Positions 1-5,296 of a DNA stretch of 5,296 nt are shown piece by piece. The DNA is from CAZCSK01 sp964501265. Lineage in GTDB: Bacteria; Actinomycetota; CADDZG01; JAHWKV01. Every line of letters starts with the position of its first letter. The first letter of the stretch is position 1. Where the stretch lies: assembly GCA_964501265.1 (NCBI GenBank), contig CAZCSK010000088.1, positions 1 to 5,296 on the forward strand, read 5' to 3'. Below the pieces are notes generated by a model. The model ran no database searches and was not told the DNA's origin. It saw only the letters and a program-made list of their open reading frames with translations. Made by a program: the position numbers and the translations under genes.

Positions 1-758
1 AGCCGGAAAAGTGGAAGCTCTTCTCTCCGCTCCCGCCGGGGTTTCGTCACGTTGCTTACGATGATCCCGCCGCCATTGAAGGCGCCATCGACGAAAGTGT
101 TTCTTCGGTGCTGTTGGAGCCCGTGCTGGGTGAAGGCGGAGTAGTGGTCCCAAGCGACGATTACCTGCCGGCGGTCCGCAAGATTTGCGACACTCACTCG
201 CTAGCCTTCATCGCCGATGAAGTGCAGACCGGTCTGGGAAGGACCGGGGAGTGGTTTGCGCACCAGGCATCGACCGGAGTTCCCGATGTGATCACGCTGG
301 CGAAAGCATTGGGAAATGGCTTGCCGATAGGCGCATGTGTCGCCCGGGGCGAGTTGGCCACCGCATTCGCCGTCGGCGACCATGCAACGACGATGGGTGG
401 GGGCCCGGTAGTTGCGGCCGCTGCGCTCGCTGTGCTCGAGACCATTGAAAAAGAGCACCTTGTCGACAATGCTCGACGCGTTGGTAACTATTTGAAAGCC
501 AAATTGAGTGAGTTGATTTCCCGGCACGATCTCGTGACAGCGGTGCGCGGCAGGGGCCTGCTTCTTGCGGTTCAGTTCTCGCGCGACGTGGCGCGCGAAG
601 TCGTGTTGGATTCGTTGGCCGACGGTTTGCTAGTCAATGACGTTACACCCTCGGCAATCCGTATCTCACCGCCCCTGACGCTAAGCGAGCCCGACTGCGA
701 CCAGGCAATCGAAATACTCGATCACGTGATCACGGGAATAGGTGACTCGACAAAGTGA
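1..758 (+). CDS. argD: Acetylornithine aminotransferase, 3' part (5' end outside window)
   Basis: This is a PLP-dependent class III aminotransferase. It converts N-acetylglutamate semialdehyde plus glutamate to N-acetylornithine in the cytoplasmic arginine pathway. The frame is already open at the left edge (first full codon at 3), so the GTG at 108 is an internal Val. Visible marks are a PLPPGFRH stretch near 30-50, LLEPVLGEGG near 111-140, and IADEVQTGLGRTG with the PLP-contacting Asp at codon 216-218. The Schiff-base Lys is at codon 303-305 in TLAKALGNGLPIGA, and TTMGGGP near 387-410 is a slight variant of the usual TTFGGNP. The 251 residues seen are roughly the C-terminal 60% of a family of about 390-400. 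The stop overlaps the argF start (GTGA). Related ornithine or GABA aminotransferases share the fold, but the arg neighbours make ArgD the clear choice. Confidence 0.95.
   Translation, partial: PEKWKLFSPLPPGFRHVAYDDPAAIEGAIDESVSSVLLEPVLGEGGVVVPSDDYLPAVRKICDTHSLAFIADEVQTGLGRTGEWFAHQASTGVPDVITLAKALGNGLPIGACVARGELATAFAVGDHATTMGGGPVVAAAALAVLETIEKEHLVDNARRVGNYLKAKLSELISRHDLVTAVRGRGLLLAVQFSRDVAREVVLDSLADGLLVNDVTPSAIRISPPLTLSEPDCDQAIEILDHVITGIGDSTK
740..745 (+). promoter_or_regulatory. Ribosome binding site for argF
   Basis: AGGTGA lies 9 bases upstream of the GTG at 755 and inside the end of argD. It supports the GTG start of argF, which overlaps the argD stop. Confidence 0.6.
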
Positions 759-1693
759 GACACTTTCTTTCTTCCGACGACATTACCGTCGACGAACAAC
801 GGGGCCTGATTGCGCGTGCGATGGAGCTCAAGGAATTGCGTGGCGCGCTCGGACGGCAGTTGGAGGGAAAGTCGGTGGGCCTGATTTTTGAGAAGCCTTC
901 CACGCGCACTCGGGTGTCATTCGAAACGGCTATCTTCGAAATGGGAGGAAATGCCATCGCCCTTCGAAGCGACGAGTTGCAACTCGGACGAGGGGAGACT
1001 CTGCAAGACACCGGCACCGTACTGTCCCGATACCTCGCCGGGATCGTCATTCGAACCTTTGGCCAGGATCGTCTTGAAGGGGTGGCCGAATCCGCCACCA
1101 TCCCGGTGATCAACGCTCTTTCCGAGATGGAACATCCCTGCCAGGGCCTGGCAGATGTGATGACGATTGCCGAAAGGTTCGACGATCTTTCGCGGGTGAA
1201 CCTTGCCTATCTCGGCGACGGGAACAACGTATGTCACTCGCTGCTGTTGGCGGGCGCAAAAGCCGGACTTGCCGAGATCAGGGTTGCTGCGCCAAAGGGC
1301 TTCGAGCCGATTGAGCCGATCGTTGAGAAGGCCGCGCAGATTGGAGAGGAAACAGGATGCAAGGTTCAAGTGACAGCCGACCCTTCCGCCGCGGCCAAAG
1401 GCGCGCATGTTCTTTATACGGACGTTTGGACGAGCATGGGGCAGGAGGAAGAGCGCGACGCAAGATTAAAGGCGTTTGAAGGATTCCAAATCTCGAGCGA
1501 CAGACTTATGGATGCCGCGCGCAATGCAATCGTTATGCACTGTCTACCGGCGCACCGAGGCGAGGAAATCGCTGAAGAAGTGATCGACGGCGCCCATTCG
1601 GTGGTCTGGGATCAAGCCGAGAACCGGCTCCACACCCAAAAGGCACTCCTCGAATTTCTGATTGCCCCACCGAGAAGGAGGGCGCGGAAGTGA
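755..1693 (+). CDS. argF: Ornithine carbamoyltransferase
   Basis: The enzyme joins carbamoyl phosphate to ornithine to give citrulline, and acts as a cytoplasmic trimer in this family. The carbamoyl-phosphate motif STRTR is at residues 49-53 and HPCQ at 127-130. GDGNNV is at 154-159, the ornithine-binding DVWTSMG at 223-229 and HCLPAHRG at 262-269. SMG and HCLP separate it from aspartate carbamoyltransferase. Its 312 residues are usual for the family (about 300-335). The start is a GTG sharing the argD stop (GTGA) with AGGTGA upstream. The last residues form a basic tail (RRRARK) whose codons double as the ribosome binding site of argR. No frameshift or missing catalytic residue is seen. Confidence 0.97.
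   Translation: MRHFLSSDDITVDEQRGLIARAMELKELRGALGRQLEGKSVGLIFEKPSTRTRVSFETAIFEMGGNAIALRSDELQLGRGETLQDTGTVLSRYLAGIVIRTFGQDRLEGVAESATIPVINALSEMEHPCQGLADVMTIAERFDDLSRVNLAYLGDGNNVCHSLLLAGAKAGLAEIRVAAPKGFEPIEPIVEKAAQIGEETGCKVQVTADPSAAAKGAHVLYTDVWTSMGQEEERDARLKAFEGFQISSDRLMDAARNAIVMHCLPAHRGEEIAEEVIDGAHSVVWDQAENRLHTQKALLEFLIAPPRRRARK
1676..1681 (+). promoter_or_regulatory. Ribosome binding site for argR, inside argF
   Basis: A perfect AGGAGG lies 8 bases before the GTG of argR. It is embedded in the codons of the argF C-terminal Arg-rich tail, so the repressor is likely translated efficiently from the operon message. Confidence 0.8.
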
Positions 1694-2148
1694 AAGCGGC
1701 TCGTCATCGCCGAATCGTCCAGTTGATTAGACAGGCGCCGGTCACGAGCCAGACTCAACTGGTCAAGCTGCTGCGCGCTTCCGGCCACCCGGCAACCCAG
1801 GCCACCGTTTCGCGCGACCTCGACGATCTGGGCGCTATCAAGGTGAGGCGTAACGGCAAAGTCGCTTACGGGCTGCCCTCGGAGCCCCCCGCTCCTGCCG
1901 GAGAGGCGTTGAAACGCTTGCTCACGGAATCTGTTGCCGTGATTGAGTTAGGTGGCGATGTCTTGATTCTAAAGACCCCACCTGGCCATGCATCGATGGT
2001 GGCAAGCGCGCTGGACCGCGGGGAGATCGAGGGCATCGCGGGGACGATTGCAGGCGACGACACCGTGCTTATTGTCTGTAAACCACGAGTAATGCCGCGG
2101 GCAATTGAGCGCAGGCTCCGGTCGATGATCGAAGCCATGCCCGTCTAG
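1690..2148 (+). CDS. argR: Arginine repressor ArgR
   Basis: ArgR is an arginine-responsive transcriptional regulator. It works as a hexamer that binds ARG-box operators and represses arginine synthesis genes when arginine is bound. The N-terminal winged helix-turn-helix covers about residues 5-63 and includes the conserved ATVSRDL at 38-44, whose Ser and Arg belong to the DNA-reading helix. A short Pro/Ala linker (about 64-71) leads to the C-terminal oligomerisation and arginine-binding domain with GHASMVASALD (99-109) and GTIAGDDT (118-125). The paired Asp there contacts arginine in known homologues. Its 152 residues are the normal length. The GTG start overlaps the argF stop and has a perfect Shine-Dalgarno. 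Its place inside the operon implies that it is repressed along with its targets (autoregulation, inferred; no operator is visible here). Confidence 0.96.
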   Translation: MKAARHRRIVQLIRQAPVTSQTQLVKLLRASGHPATQATVSRDLDDLGAIKVRRNGKVAYGLPSEPPAPAGEALKRLLTESVAVIELGGDVLILKTPPGHASMVASALDRGEIEGIAGTIAGDDTVLIVCKPRVMPRAIERRLRSMIEAMPV

Positions 2149-2150
2149 AT

Positions 2151-2156
2151 AGGAGG
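2151..2156 (+). promoter_or_regulatory. Ribosome binding site for argG
   Basis: AGGAGG sits in the 12-base gap between the argR stop and the ATG at 2161. It is 4 bases from that ATG and only 1 base from the in-frame TTG at 2158, so the ATG is the better start. Confidence 0.75.
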
Positions 2157-2160
2157 ATTG

Positions 2161-3360
2161 ATGGAGAAAGTCGTGCTTGCGTACTCAGGGGGCCTTGACA
2201 CCACGGTTGCAGTCCAGTGGTTGAAAGACACAAAGTCGCTGGATGTCGTGGCCGTTGTAGTCAATGTAGGCCAGGTTGACGACATGGAGACGATTCGTGA
2301 GCGCGCGCTGAAAGCAGGCGCCGTCGACGCTATAGTCGTCGACGCCGCGCAAGAATTTGCCCGGGACTTCGTGGCTCCGGCGCTGAAGGCTAACGCGCTG
2401 TATCAACAAAAGTACCCGCTCGTCTCCGCGCTTAGTCGCCCCTTAATCTGCAAACATCTCGCCGATGCGGCGACTAGTGTCGGCGCAAAGTATGCCGCGC
2501 ACGGGTGCACGGGCAAAGGCAACGATCAGGTTCGGTTTGAAGTTTCCCTCGGTGCACTCGCCCCCGACCTTGAGGTTCTTGCTCCCATTCGAGAGTGGGG
2601 AATGACCCGCGATCAGGCAATCGAATACGGCTTGCGCAATGGGCTTCCGATCACGGCCGACAAGGCGTCACCCTATTCCATCGACGAAAACTTGTGGGGC
2701 AGAACGATTGAATGTGGCGCCCTGGAGGACCCTTTCGTTGAGCCCCCGCGCGACATCTGGGAGCGAACGGCTGCGATCGAAGACTCTCCCCGCGAGGCGT
2801 CTTACATTGAAATCGATTTCGAGAGCGGCCTCCCGGTCGCGCTCGACGGCCAAGTTCTAGATCTAGTGAATCTCATAGAACGTATGGACTCTGCGGCAGG
2901 CAGCTACGGCTTCGGACGCGTCGACATGATCGAAGACCGGGTTGTGGGGATCAAGTCCCGTGAGATCTATGAGGTTCCCGGCGCTCTTTCCTTGATCAAG
3001 GCACATTTCGACCTCGAAGAACTGACCTTGGACCGCGAGGTGCTTCGCACGAAGCGGCATCTGGAACAAAGGTACGCCGAACTCGTTTACGAGGGACTCT
3101 GGTATTCCCCGTTGCGCGACGGCATCGATGCGTTTATCGAGTCCACCACCGGACAAGTCAACGGCACCGTTAGGTTGCGGCTTGAGCCGGGCAACGTCAG
3201 CGTCGCAGGAAGGCGATCATCGGTTTCCCTTTACGACATGGCTCTCGCCACTTACGATAAGGAGGACGCCTTCGATCACGCGGCCGGAGCAGGTTTCGTG
3301 AAACTCTGGGGCCTTCCCTCGAAAATCTGGGCGCGCACCTACAGGTCTTCGAAGAAGTGA
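2161..3360 (+). CDS. argG: Argininosuccinate synthase
   Basis: The enzyme uses ATP to condense citrulline with aspartate, giving argininosuccinate, AMP and pyrophosphate. It is cytoplasmic and a homotetramer in the family. The N-terminal ATP-binding PP-loop AYSGGLDT is at residues 7-14. AHGCTGKGNDQVRFE at 113-127 is the family signature that binds citrulline/aspartate, and YSIDENLWGR is at 172-181. Its 399 residues match the usual 395-405. I chose the ATG at 2161 rather than the TTG at 2158 because of Shine-Dalgarno spacing and because MEKVVLAYSGG matches the usual N-terminus. It is the only arg gene here separated from its upstream neighbour by a gap (12 bases). Its stop overlaps the argH GTG. 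It is intact, with no odd composition. Confidence 0.97.
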   Translation: MEKVVLAYSGGLDTTVAVQWLKDTKSLDVVAVVVNVGQVDDMETIRERALKAGAVDAIVVDAAQEFARDFVAPALKANALYQQKYPLVSALSRPLICKHLADAATSVGAKYAAHGCTGKGNDQVRFEVSLGALAPDLEVLAPIREWGMTRDQAIEYGLRNGLPITADKASPYSIDENLWGRTIECGALEDPFVEPPRDIWERTAAIEDSPREASYIEIDFESGLPVALDGQVLDLVNLIERMDSAAGSYGFGRVDMIEDRVVGIKSREIYEVPGALSLIKAHFDLEELTLDREVLRTKRHLEQRYAELVYEGLWYSPLRDGIDAFIESTTGQVNGTVRLRLEPGNVSVAGRRSSVSLYDMALATYDKEDAFDHAAGAGFVKLWGLPSKIWARTYRSSKK

Positions 3361-4769
3361 CGGGACCCCTGTGGAAAGGACGCTTCGGCCAAGGCCCATC
3401 CGAGGCTCTGGCGAAACTCTCTAGCTCGTTGCCTTTCGACTCGCGTCTTTGGGAGCAGGACATCGCCGCCACCCGCGCTCATACCCGCGCTCTTTTTAGG
3501 GCAGGCATCCTGGAAGAGTCGGAACTCGATCAGATCGGCCGCGCTCTGGACGAGGCTGTCTCCCTGTTTGAGTCAGAGTCACTTGAGTTCGATCCCTCCG
3601 ACGAGGACATCCACTCAGCGATTGAACGCTTCCTTATCACTGTCCTCGGCGATACCGGGGCCAAGATTCACGCGGGCCGAAGCCGCAACGACCTCGTCGT
3701 CACCGATCTCAAGCTGTGGCTGAAAGCCACCCTGCCGCGTATCGCGCGCTTGATACATGAACTACAGGAGGCGCTTTATCGGCAAGCTCGTGAACACACC
3801 ACGACCTTGATGCCGGGATATACCCACCTGCAACGGGCGCAGCCGGTCGCACTTGCACACCATCTATTGGCGCATGCGTTCGCGCTCTGCAGGGACTTCG
3901 AAAGAATCATTGGCGCCTATAGGCGCGCCGATGTTTCGTCTCTAGGGGCTGCGGCATTCGCTGGCACGACGCTTGGGACGGACGCCAAAGCGACCGCGAA
4001 GGACCTTGGGTTCGGAAAGGTCTTCGACAACTCCGCCGACGCCGTCTCGGCCCGCGACTTCGCCCTCGAGTTTCTCGCGGCAGCGGCAATCCTGGGCGTG
4101 AATCTATCGCGTATCGGTGAGGAACTGGTTCTATGGACGACTTCAGAGTTCGGCTTCGTGACTTTGGATGATGCATACTCGACCGGCTCGAGCATCATGC
4201 CTCAGAAGAAGAACCCCGACATCGGCGAGCTGGTACGGGCAAAGTCCGCTCGACTGACTGCCAACCTCGTTCATCTTCTGGGAGCGATGAAGGGCTTGCC
4301 TCTTTCTTATAACCGGGATATGCAGGAGGACAAGGAGCCCGTGTTCGATGCGGCGGACACTCTGGAGGCGACGCTCGGTGCATTGTGTGGGGCGATCCAG
4401 ACGCTCGTGTTCAATCCCGAGCGGATGCAGGCTGCAGTCAGAGAAAGTGACTCGGGGGCAACCGATCTAGCGGAAGCGCTTGTCGTCGCTGGGGTTCCCT
4501 TTCGGGAGGCGCACGAGGCAATCGGCAAATTGGTCGCGAGAATGCAAACGATTGGAAAAAACCTCAAGGACGCGACAGCCGAGGATTTGTCCCAGTCACA
4601 CGCCAAACTCGACGCGTCGATGCTCGAACTCATGGAACCCGAAACCGCGGTGTCTCGTCGCAATTCTCACGGTGGACCAGGGCCGGACAGCGTCGCCGAA
4701 CAGTTTGCGAAAATCGAAGTCCTGCTGGACGACGAGGAGCGCTGGCTCGCCGGTTTCGGCGCCTATTAA
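3357..4769 (+). CDS. argH: Argininosuccinate lyase
   Basis: The enzyme splits argininosuccinate into arginine and fumarate, the last step of the pathway. It belongs to the fumarase/aspartase superfamily and acts as a homotetramer. LWKGRF at residues 5-10 matches the usual LWGGRF opening. HAGRSRND is at 105-112 and GYTHLQRAQP at 154-163, with the His157 region giving the catalytic base. The superfamily signature GSSIMPQKKNPD is at 277-288 and contains the catalytic Ser on the mobile loop. Its 470 residues are typical (about 455-475). The GTG start overlaps the argG stop as GTGA. The upstream Shine-Dalgarno is weak (purine-rich GAAGAAG), so translation probably depends on coupling to argG. The TAA stop is 18 bases before the likely start of the glycosylase gene. 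Confidence 0.97.
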   Translation: MTGPLWKGRFGQGPSEALAKLSSSLPFDSRLWEQDIAATRAHTRALFRAGILEESELDQIGRALDEAVSLFESESLEFDPSDEDIHSAIERFLITVLGDTGAKIHAGRSRNDLVVTDLKLWLKATLPRIARLIHELQEALYRQAREHTTTLMPGYTHLQRAQPVALAHHLLAHAFALCRDFERIIGAYRRADVSSLGAAAFAGTTLGTDAKATAKDLGFGKVFDNSADAVSARDFALEFLAAAAILGVNLSRIGEELVLWTTSEFGFVTLDDAYSTGSSIMPQKKNPDIGELVRAKSARLTANLVHLLGAMKGLPLSYNRDMQEDKEPVFDAADTLEATLGALCGAIQTLVFNPERMQAAVRESDSGATDLAEALVVAGVPFREAHEAIGKLVARMQTIGKNLKDATAEDLSQSHAKLDASMLELMEPETAVSRRNSHGGPGPDSVAEQFAKIEVLLDDEERWLAGFGAY

Positions 4770-4787
4770 TTGGCCGCGGCGCTCTAA

Positions 4788-5296
4788 TTGGATTTGCGAC
4801 TCTCGCGGCGGTTCTTCGCGCGGCCGGCTTTATTGGTGGCCCCGGCGCTGATCGGTCGGACTCTCTACCGCATGGCACAAGATGGATTAGTGGCGGGCCG
4901 CATCGTCGAAACGGAGGCCTACGGGGGGTTCGGGGGGATAGCAGCCCCCATAGGTACGAAATCGCGCGCGCCAAAAGCTGCGAACCCCCTGAAATCAAAT
5001 GGGGGGTTCGGGGGGATAGCAGCCCCCCTCAGTACGGACCCGGGCAGCCACGCGTTTCGGGGCAAGACGCCGCGCAATTCGGTGATGTTCGGCCCCCCTG
5101 GCCACCTTTATGTTTATTTCACATACGGCATGCATCATTGCGCGAACATCGTGACGGATTCCGACGGCGTTGCGGGAGCGGTCTTGGTTCGCGCCGTGGA
5201 GCCAACCCAGGGTCTGGACCTGATGGCCCTTAGACGGGGGGCCGGGGGGGTAGCAGCCCCCATAGGTACGGACCCGCGCGCGCCAGAAGCTGCGAA
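4788..5296 (+). CDS. mpg: 3-methyladenine DNA glycosylase (Mpg/AAG family) with in-frame repeat insertions; 3' end outside window
   Basis: The AAG family removes alkylated purines such as 3-methyladenine in base excision repair. From the TTG at 4788 the frame stays open to the edge (169 codons). An in-frame TAA at 4785 limits the start to TTG 4788 or TTG 4794; both keep the conserved RRFFARPALLVAPALIGRTL helix, whereas ATG 4872 would lose it. No Shine-Dalgarno is seen, so coupling to argH is likely. Visible core: GRIVETEAY with the Glu (residue 43) equivalent to human AAG Glu125 and Tyr45 to Tyr127; SHAFRGKTPRNSVMFGPPGHLYVYFTYGMHHCAN with His88 equivalent to His136; and LVRAVEP with Arg135 equivalent to Arg182. 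Oddity: 42 residues separate Tyr45 and His88, against 8 in human AAG, because one full and one partial repeat are inserted. A third copy interrupts the frame after LMALRR. Whether the protein is active is unknown. The family call is firm; the start is less so. Confidence 0.9.
   Translation, partial: MDLRLSRRFFARPALLVAPALIGRTLYRMAQDGLVAGRIVETEAYGGFGGIAAPIGTKSRAPKAANPLKSNGGFGGIAAPLSTDPGSHAFRGKTPRNSVMFGPPGHLYVYFTYGMHHCANIVTDSDGVAGAVLVRAVEPTQGLDLMALRRGAGGVAAPIGTDPRAPEAA
4923..5000 (+). repeat. Palindromic repeat copy A (full unit) inside mpg
   Basis: This 78-base (26-codon) unit begins with two G-runs around TTC, then the TAGCAG core, a C-run and GGTACG. A GCGCGCGCC stretch, GCTGCGAACCCCC and an A/T-rich spacer follow. 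GGGGGTTCG (4924-4932) and CGAACCCCC (4981-4989) form a 9-bp inverted repeat at the element ends. Inside, GGGGG 4933-4937 and CCCCC 4945-4949 form a 5-bp stem with a 7-base loop. It reads in frame as GGFGGIAAPIGT followed by a basic stretch. Its first 27 bases are identical to copy B, and 4939-4984 match copy C at 42 of 46 positions. Neither the sequence nor its peptide belongs to the usual Mpg family. Confidence 0.9.
4981..5010. repeat. Inverted repeat / hairpin at the A-B junction
   Basis: CGAACCCCC (4981-4989) and GGGGGTTCG (5002-5010) are perfectly complementary over 9 bp with a 12-base A/T-rich loop. The same left arm can also pair with the start of copy A (4924-4932), so the message could switch between two folds. 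No U-run follows, so this is not a standard intrinsic terminator. Confidence 0.75.
5001..5042 (+). repeat. Palindromic repeat copy B (partial, in tandem with A)
   Basis: Bases 5001-5027 are identical to 4923-4949 of copy A, exactly 78 bases further on. GTACGGACCCG at 5032-5042 matches copy C at 5266-5276. The GC-alternating part and the right inverted repeat are missing, and the sequence passes directly into the conserved Mpg stretch DPGSHAFRG (Asp codon at 5037), so the right boundary is uncertain by several bases. The inner hairpin is the strongest of the three: 6 G (5010-5015) against 6 C (5023-5028) with a 7-base loop. It reads GGFGGIAAPLST in frame. Confidence 0.85.
5236..5296 (+). repeat. 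Palindromic repeat copy C, cut by the window edge
   Basis: Bases 5251-5270 are identical to 4939-4958, and the match to copy A continues to the last base of the window (42 of 46 over 5251-5296). The left part differs: CC replaces TTC between the G-runs and the total is one base shorter, yet the reading frame of the core is the same (GAGGVAAPIGT). The inner hairpin is GGGGG 5246-5250 with CCCCC 5257-5261. The right inverted repeat, expected to start with the final CGAA, would lie just outside. The copy interrupts Mpg after LMALRR, before the expected LCSGP-like region. Confidence 0.85.

Noticed and set aside
108..110. GTG as a possible start of a 216-residue protein
   Set aside because: The argD frame is open upstream to the window edge and encodes family sequence there (PLPPGFRH), so this is an internal Val.
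917..1408. - strand 163-codon open frame opposite argF
   Set aside because: The sense strand carries all argF catalytic motifs, and the antisense protein matches nothing I recognise.
2158..2160. TTG as the argG start
   Set aside because: It is only 1 base from AGGAGG. The ATG at 2161 is better spaced and gives the usual N-terminus.
4480..4851. + strand open frame across the argH end
   Set aside because: It lies in another frame of argH and runs into mpg, with Arg/Ser-rich shadow composition and no family resemblance.
4872..4874. ATG as the mpg start
   Set aside because: It would remove the conserved RRFFARPALLVAPALIGRTL segment, which is in frame just upstream.
4630..4998. - strand open frame opposite argH and mpg
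   Set aside because: It is an Arg/Pro-rich antisense shadow of two recognised genes and includes the repeat. It has no motif or ribosome site.
4923..5000. Intein or group I/II intron
   Set aside because: The insert is far too short and has no splicing-domain motifs or intron core. Only an unknown bypass mechanism would remain possible.
4981..5015. Rho-independent terminator
   Set aside because: The stem is GC-rich but no T-run follows, and the mpg frame continues through it.
4923..5296. CRISPR-like array
   Set aside because: There are only three imperfect copies at irregular spacing inside a coding frame, with conserved Mpg sequence between B and C. These are not spacers.

Overview
The window is a bacterial arginine-biosynthesis operon followed by a DNA-repair gene that carries an unusual repeat. 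All genes are on the + strand and there is almost no non-coding DNA. The order argD (3' part) - argF - argR - argG - argH matches the distal half of the argCJBDFRGH cluster best known from Actinobacteria, with the repressor gene argR inside the operon. That order, the moderately high GC content by eye and the GTG/TTG starts suggest an actinobacterium or a related high-GC lineage. I cannot place it more finely from sequence alone.

Layout: positions 1-758 are the last 251 codons of argD (acetylornithine aminotransferase). 755-1693 is argF (ornithine carbamoyltransferase). 1690-2148 is argR (arginine repressor). 2161-3360 is argG (argininosuccinate synthase). 3357-4769 is argH (argininosuccinate lyase). 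Three of the four arg junctions are 4-base GTGA overlaps, which imply translational coupling. Only argR/argG has a gap, and it holds a strong Shine-Dalgarno sequence. Together ArgD, ArgF, ArgG and ArgH make N-acetylornithine and then turn ornithine into arginine, and ArgR is expected to repress the operon when arginine is plentiful. The promoter and operator lie upstream of the window.

From about 4788 to the right edge runs an open frame starting with TTG that is clearly a 3-methyladenine DNA glycosylase (Mpg/AAG family). It is interrupted in frame by a G/C-rich palindromic repeat. One complete and one partial copy lie in tandem at 4923-5042, between the catalytic Glu-Ala-Tyr and the active-site His. 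A third copy starts near 5236, at a separate site in the same gene, and runs off the window. All three copies are read in the same frame, as GG-x-GG-(I/V)-AAP. The full copy is bounded by a 9-bp inverted repeat and contains an inner hairpin. This looks like a small mobile palindromic element that inserts into protein-coding genes, similar in principle to the Rickettsia palindromic elements, and it is the main discovery candidate in the window.
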